18,542 nucleotides of DNA, from positions 1 to 18,542 of the forward strand of contig CAJUIK010000028.1 in assembly GCA_910585875.1 (NCBI GenBank). Direction: 5' to 3'. This DNA is from an uncultured Eubacteriales bacterium. Its GTDB lineage: Bacteria; Bacillota; Clostridia; Oscillospirales; Butyricicoccaceae. The notes beneath the pieces were generated by a model that worked only from the letters and a program-made list of their open reading frames with translations, did not search any database and was not told the origin of the DNA. A program made the translations under genes and the position numbers. Of the stretch, positions 7,622 to 14,089 are shown one piece after another (the stretch's first letter is position 1; every line of letters begins with the position of its first letter).

Positions 7622-8401
7622 TCATTTTTGTTCGGGCAGGGCGAAACGGGGGCCGGCCACCTGGGCCACCATCGCTTGCAGGTCCTGGGCGGGCTTGGAT
7701 TTTGCCTGGAAGGTGAGCACGCTCTGGCCGTGGGCCGGCGCCATGGCCACGCCCACGCCCCGGCGGATTTTGGATTCAAAAACCTGGGTCCCCAGCTGGC
7801 TGGCCACCTCTTCCGCCAAATCCAAAATCTCCCGGGACAAAGTCAGCCGGGGGTTGAATTTATTGAGCAGGATGCCCAGCACCTTCAAATGGGGATTGAA
7901 GGAATCCCGCACGGTTTCGATGGTTTCCTGAAGCTGAGTGATGCCCACCAAGCTGAGCACCTCGGCCTCCATGGGCACGATCAGGCCGTCGGAAGCCACA
8001 TAGGCGTTGACAGTCAGCACGTTTAGGGCGGGCGGGGTGTCGATGATGATGAAGTCATACTGGGAGCGGACGGCGGCCAGCTGCTGGTCCAATATGAATT
8101 CCCGCCGGGGCATTGTAAATTCTACCTCGGCGGCGGAGAGCATAATGTCGGAAGGCAGCACGTCTCCATACTCGGTGGAGGCAATAGCCTTTTCGATGGG
8201 GCAGGAGCCCCGGAGCACGTCGTAAACGGTGGCGCCGGAGCCGATATCCAGCCCCAAAGTGAAGCCCAGGTTGCCCTGGGGGTCCAGATCCACGCCCAGC
8301 ACCCGGGCGCCCCGTTGATGGAGGCCGCAGACAAGGGCGGAGGCTGTGGTGGTCTTTCCGACGCCGCCTTTTTGGTTGGTTACAGTGATGATTTGCGTCA
8401 A
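7622..8401 (-). CDS. ParA/Soj-family ATPase, orphan (no parB nearby)
   Basis: This is a 259-residue ParA-type ATPase. The deviant Walker A motif with signature Lys11 is clear (KGGVGKTT, residues 11-18). Walker A' is DLDPQGN (38-44) and Walker B is IIIDTPP with Asp121. Such proteins bind ATP, dimerise on the nucleoid and are moved by a partner that stimulates hydrolysis. They segregate chromosomes or plasmids, or position cargo such as chemoreceptor arrays. Length and motifs are Soj-like; there is no C-terminal amphipathic membrane helix of the MinD/FlhG kind. The start is TTG at 8401, supported by AAGGAGG 9 bases upstream. No parB or parS-like sequence is seen. Its only operon partner is the ComFB-domain gene. 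Setting, between chemotaxis genes and fliD, suggests a positioning role, which is inference. Confidence 0.92.
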   Translation of the reverse strand: MTQIITVTNQKGGVGKTTTASALVCGLHQRGARVLGVDLDPQGNLGFTLGLDIGSGATVYDVLRGSCPIEKAIASTEYGDVLPSDIMLSAAEVEFTMPRREFILDQQLAAVRSQYDFIIIDTPPALNVLTVNAYVASDGLIVPMEAEVLSLVGITQLQETIETVRDSFNPHLKVLGILLNKFNPRLTLSREILDLAEEVASQLGTQVFESKIRRGVGVAMAPAHGQSVLTFQAKSKPAQDLQAMVAQVAGPRFALPEQK

Positions 8402-8443
8402 GGAATCTTCCCTCCTTATTGATAAAAAGCCGGAGAAAACTCT

Positions 8444-8470
8444 TAAGTTTACTATACTACAGGTCGATAA
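8444..8470 (+). promoter_or_regulatory. Candidate SigD (sigma-28 type) promoter for fliD-fliS
   Basis: TAAG at 8444-8447 and TCGATAA at 8464-8470 are separated by 16 bases. The B. subtilis SigD consensus is TAAA, 14-16 bases, CCGATAT, so this has 3 of 4 and 5 of 7 matches with correct spacing. It lies about 115 bases ahead of the fliD start, in the 182-base divergent gap to parA. The predicted mRNA leader is about 105 bases and A-rich at first. Confidence 0.6.
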
Positions 8471-8484
8471 AAAAATACAGAGGC

Positions 8485-8513
8485 AGAATCAAAAAAACAC
8501 AAAGAAACGTCAA
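8485..8513 (-). promoter_or_regulatory. Weak candidate sigma-A promoter for the parA-comFB operon
   Basis: Read on the - strand, TTGACG (8508-8513) is followed after 17 bases by GATTCT (8485-8490). The -35 is good (5 of 6), the -10 poor (3 of 6). A second possible -10, TATAGT (8451-8456), has no convincing -35. The divergent gap must contain a parA promoter, but this placement is tentative. Confidence 0.25.
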
Positions 8514-8583
8514 AATTTTTATCCGCGCCGGCGTCAGATCGGCGGGGAGCTTTGTCTTTGGGATAGAAAGGAGCGATTTTAAT

Positions 8584-11229
8584 ATGGCATCAATTACCAG
8601 CCTGAGCAACAGCAGCTCCGTCAGCAGCATTTATGGCAATCGGAACGTGCTCAGCGGCCTTGCGAGCGGCATGGACACCGAGTCCATGATCGAAAACGCG
8701 ATCTCCGGCATCAAGCTGAGAATTACCAACCTGAAAAAGAAGCAGACCAAGGTGGAATGGCAGCAGGAAGCTTATCGCAGCATCATCGATAAGATGTATA
8801 ATTTTAACAAGAAATATACGTCCTATGCTTCCAGCACCAACCTGATGAGCAACAGCTTTTTCAATAACGCGGTGAAAACCGTCACCCAGGGGGAAAACGC
8901 CGACAAGATTTCCGCCCGAGGCAAAACCAGCAGCGACGTAAAGATTCTGGGCGTCAAGCAGCTGGCCAAGGCGGCGGTCTATAACGTCAGCGGCATCGGC
9001 AGTTCCCTGGGCGGCGTTCAGGGCATCGAGGGCAAAGAGGTAGACCTGAGCGAGGTTCTGCCCCAGAGCAATGTAGCCGGCTCCTTGACCATCAGCTATG
9101 GCGGCTCCCGCTCTGTGGACTTGGATTTTGACGATCTGACCACCTACAAAGACGCCGACGAGCTGGCCGCCGGCATCCGGGAAAAGCTGGACGGCATTCA
9201 GATGACCACCAGCTCCGGCGAGCGGAAAAAAGCCAGCGAGATGATCGGCGTCGGCGTCAAAGACGGAGATGTCGTCTTTTATGACAAACAGTTGGCGGGC
9301 AACTCCGTCACCGTCTCCTCCGCCTCTGGTAAAATCAAGGATACGTTGGGGATCAACCCCAGCGATAAATCCAGCACCTTGAACGTCAAGGGCAAAGACT
9401 TGGTGGATGAAACCGCCACCGTGGGCGAATATATTTCCGGCAAGACCCTGAACGTCACGCTGGACGGCGTTTCTAAAAAAATCACCATGCCCGAATATGA
9501 AAAGGACATGAGCGCCGAGGATTATCTGAAGGGCCTCCAGAGCCAGATGGACAAAGCCTTTGGCGCCGGCAAAATCACCGTAGGAGGCGCCGGGGAAGAC
9601 GGCAAATTCAAGCTGTCTCTGACAACCCAGAAGGGCTCCACACTGAATGTGACCGGCAAACCCCTGGAGGCCATGGGCCTTTCCAAGACGGGCGAGGCCA
9701 ACTACCTGAACACCGGCAAAAAGCTGGGCGAGCTGCTGGGGGAGGGCTTCAAGTGGGATCCCAGCAACCGCATCGCCGCCGAAGGCGCCGTTCGGGAAGT
9801 CAAGGACGGCGACGGCAAGGTCGCCTATTATCTGGACGCCAAGGGCAACCGGGTGGACCGGGCCCGCTTGGCCGCCGAAGGCGAAGTCAAGGAAGTGTTG
9901 GACGACGAAGGGAAGTTCTCCCACTATGAGGACGCCGAGGGCAATCGGGTGGCCCGGAGCTACGACGACCCCGAAGGAATCTTCTATCAAGTTGACGAAA
10001 ACGGCGACTTTAAGCTGGAAGAAGAGTATTATCAGGTAGACAACAACGGCGAATTCCTGTATGATTTTAAAGTCAACGACGTGTCCGTTGGCAAATTCAA
10101 CAAGGACACTGCTTTGGAAACCGTGATGGTGGCGATGAACAGCAACGCCGAGGCAGGCGTCAACGTCAGTTACTCCAAGATCACCAATCAGTTCCAGTTC
10201 ACCGCCAAGGAAACCGGCGCCGCCGGCCAGATCAAGTTCGACGGCTTGGCCAAGGACTTGTTTGGCGACGTTCAGGCCACAGGGGCTGATTTCAAACAGG
10301 GGCAAGACGCCATTGTTTCCATGAGCGTCAACGGCCAAGTCTTCGACGGCGCCAGCCGCAGCGGCAACACCTTTGAAATTGACGGCCTGACTGTCACGCT
10401 GAACGAGGCGTTTGGCGAGTATAAAGAGGGCTCCAACGAATTGGCCGATATCAGCGCGGCTGAAAAGGACGCCGTCACCTTCCATTCCTCCTCCGACGCG
10501 GACAAAATCGTGGACGCGGTGAAAGCGATGATCGAGGATTACAACGCCATGGTCGCTGAGGTGAAAAACGCCTATTCCACCATGCCGGCCACCAAGAACG
10601 GCTCTGTCACCGGCTCTCGCTATGAACCGCTGAGCGACGAGGACAAGGCCAGTATGTCGGAAAGCGCTGTGGAGGCCTGGGAGGAGAAGGCCAAGCAGGG
10701 CATCCTGTTCGGCGACAGCGACCTTTCCGGCCTGTACAGCAAGCTGCGGGCCGCCGTCACACCCGGCGGCACAGACGGGCAGATTCTGCGGGAGATCGGC
10801 ATTTCCACCACATATACCGACGGGCTGACGACCCTGACGCTGGACGAGAACAAGCTGCGCACCGCCCTAGAAAACGAGCCGGACAAGGTGCGGGACGCCT
10901 TTACCAAATCGAAAGAGGGCGGCGCCGCCAGCGACGGCCTGATGCAGTCCCTGCTCAACCCGCTGGAAACCTACGGCAAGACCACCGGCGATTACGGTAT
11001 ATTGGTCAACCGGGCGGGTTCCATTCGGGCGCCGGGTTCCATCTATCAAAACAGCCTGCAAACCCAGCTGAACAACTACGACAAGCAGATTCAGCGCTGG
11101 GAAACCAAGATGTCCGATCAGATCGACCGGTACACCACCAAGTTCGCGAAGCTGGAGCAGCTGATCGCTGAGATGAACTCTCAAAGCTCCTCTCTGATGG
11201 GCCTGATGGGCGGCAGCAGCGGTTATTAA
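8584..11229 (+). CDS. fliD: Flagellar filament cap protein FliD
   Basis: FliD (HAP2) caps the growing flagellar filament and helps flagellin fold at the tip. The protein is 881 residues, against about 500 in B. subtilis. The N-terminal FliD domain is evident (SGLASGMDTESMIENAISG, then a coiled-coil helix LKKKQTKVEWQQEAYRSI, about residues 20-65). The C-terminal FliD domain includes VDAVKAMIEDYNAMVAEVKN and LREIGISTTYTDGLTTLTLD and a final coiled coil. The extra length is in the surface-exposed middle (about 150-620), which includes a tandem 32-residue repeat at 396-459. I start at 8584 because AAAGGAG (8567-8573) lies 10 bases upstream; the open frame extends 55 codons further up, but that part overlaps the promoter and is A-rich. 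The next gene is its expected neighbour fliS. Confidence 0.95.
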   Translation: MASITSLSNSSSVSSIYGNRNVLSGLASGMDTESMIENAISGIKLRITNLKKKQTKVEWQQEAYRSIIDKMYNFNKKYTSYASSTNLMSNSFFNNAVKTVTQGENADKISARGKTSSDVKILGVKQLAKAAVYNVSGIGSSLGGVQGIEGKEVDLSEVLPQSNVAGSLTISYGGSRSVDLDFDDLTTYKDADELAAGIREKLDGIQMTTSSGERKKASEMIGVGVKDGDVVFYDKQLAGNSVTVSSASGKIKDTLGINPSDKSSTLNVKGKDLVDETATVGEYISGKTLNVTLDGVSKKITMPEYEKDMSAEDYLKGLQSQMDKAFGAGKITVGGAGEDGKFKLSLTTQKGSTLNVTGKPLEAMGLSKTGEANYLNTGKKLGELLGEGFKWDPSNRIAAEGAVREVKDGDGKVAYYLDAKGNRVDRARLAAEGEVKEVLDDEGKFSHYEDAEGNRVARSYDDPEGIFYQVDENGDFKLEEEYYQVDNNGEFLYDFKVNDVSVGKFNKDTALETVMVAMNSNAEAGVNVSYSKITNQFQFTAKETGAAGQIKFDGLAKDLFGDVQATGADFKQGQDAIVSMSVNGQVFDGASRSGNTFEIDGLTVTLNEAFGEYKEGSNELADISAAEKDAVTFHSSSDADKIVDAVKAMIEDYNAMVAEVKNAYSTMPATKNGSVTGSRYEPLSDEDKASMSESAVEAWEEKAKQGILFGDSDLSGLYSKLRAAVTPGGTDGQILREIGISTTYTDGLTTLTLDENKLRTALENEPDKVRDAFTKSKEGGAASDGLMQSLLNPLETYGKTTGDYGILVNRAGSIRAPGSIYQNSLQTQLNNYDKQIQRWETKMSDQIDRYTTKFAKLEQLIAEMNSQSSSLMGLMGGSSGY
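9769..9960 (+). repeat. Two tandem 32-codon repeats inside fliD
   Basis: Residues 396-427 (9769-9864) and 428-459 (9865-9960) of FliD are adjacent copies with no residue between them. Both read R-[IL]-AAEG-x-V-x-EV at the start and G-N-R-V-x-R near the end. By direct alignment 19 of 32 residues are identical. Shorter related units follow: FYQVDENGDFKLEE and YYQVDNNGEFLYD. They look like short beta-hairpin units in the exposed part of the cap. Confidence 0.85.
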
Positions 11230-11249
11230 TACTTTCAAAGGAGTCAGAT

Positions 11250-11684
11250 ATGGATCAGAAGGGATTCCAGGAATATCGGGATCAAAAGGAGCAGACCATC
11301 AACGCCATGAGCCCGGGGGAGCTGCTGCTGCTGCTGTATGACGAGCTTGTCAAGCGGCTGATGCAGGCCGAGCTGGCTCTTGGCAAAGAAAATTACCCGT
11401 TGTTTGAGGCCTCGGTGGGCCGCAGCCTGGAGATCATCCGTTACCTGGACGATACGCTGGATCGGCAATATCCGATCAGCAGCAATCTGGCCAAATTGTA
11501 CGAATTTTTCAGCTATGAGCTCCAGCGCGTCAAAGCGGGCCGCAACAAGACCGAGCTGGAACGAGTGAAAAAAATGGCCTCTGAACTGCGGGACACGTTC
11601 CGGGAAGCTCAGAAAAACGTGGAGGCCATGGAACGCAGCCCCGAACAGACCGGCGCCCCAGAAGCGGCGGGGGCTATGAAATAA
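11250..11684 (+). CDS. fliS: Flagellin export chaperone FliS
   Basis: FliS binds the C-terminus of flagellin in the cytoplasm, prevents early assembly and delivers it to FlhA. The protein is 144 residues, a little longer than the usual 125-135 because of an Ala/Pro/Glu-rich tail. Family features are EYRDQKEQTINAMSPGELLL, followed by LYDELVKRLMQAELAL and LDRQYPISSNLAKLYEFFSY. The start at 11250 has AAAGGAG 7-8 bases upstream. It is 20 bases after fliD and 4 before the next gene, as expected for the fliD-fliS(-fliT) operon. No flagellin gene is in the window, so its client is encoded elsewhere. Confidence 0.94.
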   Translation: MDQKGFQEYRDQKEQTINAMSPGELLLLLYDELVKRLMQAELALGKENYPLFEASVGRSLEIIRYLDDTLDRQYPISSNLAKLYEFFSYELQRVKAGRNKTELERVKKMASELRDTFREAQKNVEAMERSPEQTGAPEAAGAMK

Positions 11685-11688
11685 GCGT

Positions 11689-12084
11689 ATGGAAGAAAAG
11701 CATTTATTGGACGCCTTGGCCCAGGTCAAGCGCATGGGCGGCCTGCTCAACGAGACGCTGGATTTTTCTCGGCAGATGGCCGAGGCCATCGACCGCAACG
11801 ACCAAGTGGCGGTGGAGATGCTTGTCAATATGCGGCAGGAGCCCATCGACAAGCTGGAAGCGGCGGAAGAGGCCCTTCAGGGGCAGGCGGAGGCGATGCC
11901 CACCCCGGAGGACGCGGCCCGGCTCAACGGCCTGCTGCGGGGCGCTGGGGAGCCGCCGCTGACGCCTTTTGAGCAGATGCTGACCGACCAGGCGGCCGCT
12001 AACCGCCGCCGTCTGCAGCAGATTCTGGAGCTGGATAAGCGGCTCAACCAGCGGATGGCGCGGGAAAAATCCGTCTATCAATAA
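11689..12084 (+). CDS. Small helical protein, probable FliT-like export chaperone
   Basis: This 131-residue protein has no motif I can name with confidence. It is predicted by eye to be almost all helix, with heptad-like Leu/Met/Ala spacing (LLDALAQVKRMGGLLNETL and LQQILELDKRLNQRMA) and a Gly/Pro break near residues 85-92. That size, composition and place directly behind fliS match FliT, which binds FliD, or FlgN-type chaperones; many Firmicutes FliT proteins are too divergent to recognise by eye. The gap to fliS is only 4 bases and the ribosome site is weak, so translation may be coupled to fliS. It is the last gene of this operon. An uncharacterised protein is the alternative. Confidence 0.6.
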   Translation: MEEKHLLDALAQVKRMGGLLNETLDFSRQMAEAIDRNDQVAVEMLVNMRQEPIDKLEAAEEALQGQAEAMPTPEDAARLNGLLRGAGEPPLTPFEQMLTDQAAANRRRLQQILELDKRLNQRMAREKSVYQ

Positions 12085-12113
12085 AACGGCAAACGGCGAA
12101 GGGCTCAAAAAAA

Positions 12114-12149
12114 GAACATCGGCCTGGCAAAGCTGCCAGGCCGATGTTC
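12114..12149 (-). terminator. Intrinsic terminator of the C39-like peptidase gene
   Basis: GAACATCGGCCTGGCA (12114-12129) pairs perfectly with 12134-12149, a 16-bp stem with a 4-base loop. On the - strand the stem is followed by a run of seven T, making a classical terminator 37 bases after the peptidase stop codon. On the + strand no T run follows, so it would stop the fliD-fliS operon only weakly. Confidence 0.88.
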
Positions 12150-12186
12150 CAGCGAATATTGATTGAACGCCAAGGCGGGGAAACGT

Positions 12187-13137
12187 TCAGTTTTGAGGGA
12201 CGGAAACAGTCCAAAGCGGGCCGCCGCTGGCATGGTTGGAAGAAAGTTCGTCCAGGATCAGCTGGGGTTCCCATTCGCACAGGCTCCGTTCCGTGCTGTT
12301 GGGGTCCGCCACCAGCACCGTGCCGCTGAGGGTGACGCCCCGCAGCAGGATAAAATGGCCGTTGTTGGTGAAATGTCCCGGCCCCATCAGGGCCACTACC
12401 AGTTTGCCGGAGAGCAGAGCGTCCCTCAGGGTTTCCGGGGTGCGCTCCTCCAAGGGCGCGGCTTCCAGGCCGTAAGCGCGGGCGGTTCCCTCCACAATGG
12501 AGAGATAAGAGCCGCTTTTCGAGGCCCAGTATCCCTGTTCCGCAGCCCATTGGGCCATAAGCGCCGGATCTGTCTGGCAGTCGGTCATGCTGGCCACCGC
12601 CATTGCCATAGCGGTGGGGCCGCAGCCGTAGCCGCCGATGTGATCCCGGCCATAGGGCTGGCTGGCCCATGGCTCTTCGCTCTGGTTAAAGTACACCACG
12701 TCTGTCAGGCCGCCGGTGAGGATTTGCCGGCCGTCCTTTTCCATTATATCGGTGATAGCCGCGCTGCCTGGGGGAATCTCCGGCAGGGCGCTGAGCGGAA
12801 CAGGGTCCGCAGCCGTCTGGCTGGCCAGTTCGATCGCGGCTTGCAGCTCCGCTAGGCGCCGCCGTTCTGCTCGGGCTTCGGCCCAGCGTTTGGCGGCCTG
12901 CACAGCATAATCCCGGCAGCTGCGCCAAGCCTGAGCCGCTTGAAGATAGACGCTGCGGCAGGCGTCGGCGGCGGACTCCAACCCCTGGCGGACGGGGGCG
13001 GTGATCTGCTGGTAATGGTCCGGGGCGAAGTAGCGGCAGAAAGCCAGCTCCGCCCCGCCGACGCACAGCAGCGCCAACAGCAGGACAAGGACGATATTTC
13101 TTGTCCGGCTGGATTTCTGTTTGGGTTCTTTCAACAA
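12187..13137 (-). CDS. Membrane-anchored C39-like cysteine peptidase
   Basis: The protein is 316 residues. A basic start (KEPKQKSSRTR) and one hydrophobic segment at about 14-33 give an N-terminal membrane anchor or uncleaved signal, with the rest outside the cell. Residues 45-105 are Ala/Arg/Glu-rich and probably form a helical stalk. The C-terminal half (about 145-316) is a papain-like C39 family 2 domain: Cys172 in GGYGCGPTAMAMAV, His261 in NNGHFILLRG and Asp278 in VADPNS form the expected triad. Substrate unknown; cell-wall peptides or leader peptides are possible. The start is TTG at 13137, chosen because GGAGG lies 7 bases upstream; a second TTG follows directly. A strong sigma-A promoter (13206-13233) and its own terminator make it a single-gene unit, divergent from an FtsE-like ATPase. 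Confidence 0.85.
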   Translation of the reverse strand: MLKEPKQKSSRTRNIVLVLLLALLCVGGAELAFCRYFAPDHYQQITAPVRQGLESAADACRSVYLQAAQAWRSCRDYAVQAAKRWAEARAERRRLAELQAAIELASQTAADPVPLSALPEIPPGSAAITDIMEKDGRQILTGGLTDVVYFNQSEEPWASQPYGRDHIGGYGCGPTAMAMAVASMTDCQTDPALMAQWAAEQGYWASKSGSYLSIVEGTARAYGLEAAPLEERTPETLRDALLSGKLVVALMGPGHFTNNGHFILLRGVTLSGTVLVADPNSTERSLCEWEPQLILDELSSNHASGGPLWTVSVPQN

Positions 13138-13180
13138 TGGAACACCTCCGGTCCCAATCGAGTTTTTGACGATCGGGTTG

Positions 13181-13210
13181 TTGCCGCTTTGCGGCGTTCG
13201 CCCTTATTAT
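13181..13210 (+). promoter_or_regulatory. Possible sigma-A promoter for the FtsE-like gene, overlapping the divergent one
   Basis: TTGCCG (13181-13186), 18 bases, TATTAT (13205-13210). Each hexamer fits the consensus only partly (4 of 6 and 5 of 6). The -10 shares bases with the -10 of the peptidase promoter on the other strand, so the two could not be open at once. No better + strand promoter is seen in this gap. Confidence 0.4.
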
Positions 13211-13233
13211 AGCAGAATCATAAAAGTTTGCAA
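13206..13233 (-). promoter_or_regulatory. Sigma-A promoter of the C39-like peptidase gene
   Basis: On the - strand, TTGCAA (13228-13233) is followed after 16 bases by a perfect TATAAT (13206-13211). The start of transcription would be near 13199, giving a leader of about 60 bases. That leader opens with a small hairpin (GCCGC at 13183-13187 with GCGGC at 13191-13195). Confidence 0.75.
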
Positions 13234-13287
13234 TGGGGAGAAAAGGACCTTTTTCAATTCCACGCCCCACGGCCAGAGGAGACGGAT

Positions 13288-14061
13288 ATGCCCACGATTG
13301 TATTGGAAAACGTCACAAAATTTTATAAAGGGGACCGGAAGCGGGGAGGCAAGCGCCAGGAGATCGGCGTGCAGGACGTCAATTTGACCATCCGCCAGGG
13401 GGAGTTTGTTTTCGTCATCGGCAGCAGCGGGGCGGGCAAAAGCACCTTGCTCAGCCTGATTGCCGGCGTGGAAAAGCCCAGCCGAGGCAAGGTTTATATC
13501 GACGATAGGGATCTTTCCTGGATGATGAAGCTGAGCCGCAACAGGGCTTCGCTGTTGTTCGGGAAAGTGTGGCAGGAGCCTACGCTGCTGCGGAAGAAGA
13601 CAGTGGAAGAAAATTTGGCTCTGGCCGTCAATATCCGGTCCTCGAAAATCGAGAGCGACAAAAACCTCCAGGCCAAGGTCCGCAAGGTATTGGGCCTGGT
13701 GGGAATGTCCGGGGTGGAAAAACGGTATCCGGTAGAGCTTTCCATTGGGGAATGCCGCCGGGTGGAGCTGGCCCGGGCTATGATCGGCAGCCCCCCCGTC
13801 CTGGTTTTGGACGAAATTACCGCCGATTTGGACGACGACAACATCTGGGATCTTTTCCATCTGCTGCACGAAATCAACAAGCAGGGAACGACGATCATCA
13901 TGGTCACCCACGCCAGCCAATATGTGAATATCATGCGCCGCCGGGTGGTGACGCTGGTGGACGGCGGCATATTTGGCGATGTGAAAAAGGGAAGGTACGG
14001 GGACGTGGTAGAAAAGGCGGCGCCTCGTCTGCCCACCCGATTTAATATAAAATTACAATGA
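13288..14061 (+). CDS. FtsE-like ABC transporter ATPase without adjacent permease
   Basis: This is a 257-residue ATP-binding protein of the FtsE/LolD/MacB group. Walker A is GSSGAGKST (45-53), preceded by GEFVFVI as is typical of FtsE. Walker B is VLVLDE with catalytic Glu176, and the H-loop is His208 in MVTHA. The signature motif is altered: LSIGECRR (151-158) in place of LSGGEQQR, with Ile at the position where Gly contacts ATP. No FtsX or other permease gene follows; a chemoreceptor gene starts 28 bases later. I start at 13288 because GAGGAG lies 7 bases upstream; the frame is open further up but without a ribosome site. Compared with FtsE (about 228 residues) it has an insertion near 16-25 (DRKRGGKRQE) and an extended C-terminus. 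It may serve a division or envelope function, or partner a permease encoded elsewhere. Confidence 0.82.
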   Translation: MPTIVLENVTKFYKGDRKRGGKRQEIGVQDVNLTIRQGEFVFVIGSSGAGKSTLLSLIAGVEKPSRGKVYIDDRDLSWMMKLSRNRASLLFGKVWQEPTLLRKKTVEENLALAVNIRSSKIESDKNLQAKVRKVLGLVGMSGVEKRYPVELSIGECRRVELARAMIGSPPVLVLDEITADLDDDNIWDLFHLLHEINKQGTTIIMVTHASQYVNIMRRRVVTLVDGGIFGDVKKGRYGDVVEKAAPRLPTRFNIKLQ

Positions 14062-14089
14062 GACAGAAAAGTGTGAGGAGGAGTACGTC

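Noticed and set aside
6944..8026. A 360-codon + strand frame across the ComFB and ParA genes
   Set aside because: It crosses two well-supported - strand genes, and its Gly/Leu/Arg-rich translation mirrors their Pro-rich linker read backwards.
7622..8401. The ParA-family protein as FlhG (YlxH/MinD-like flagellar number regulator)
   Set aside because: Its N-terminus and Walker A' DLDPQGN are Soj-like and it lacks the C-terminal membrane helix and N-terminal activation motif of FlhG; the gene is also not beside flhF.
8419..8583. A 55-codon N-terminal extension of FliD
   Set aside because: There is a clear AAAGGAG before 8584, FliD proteins start near the SGLASGMD motif, and the extension overlaps the probable SigD promoter.
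8590..10485. A long open frame (631 codons) on the - strand across fliD
   Set aside because: It is antisense to a clearly recognisable FliD, has no good ribosome site and no known domain; GC-rich codon bias leaves such frames open by chance.
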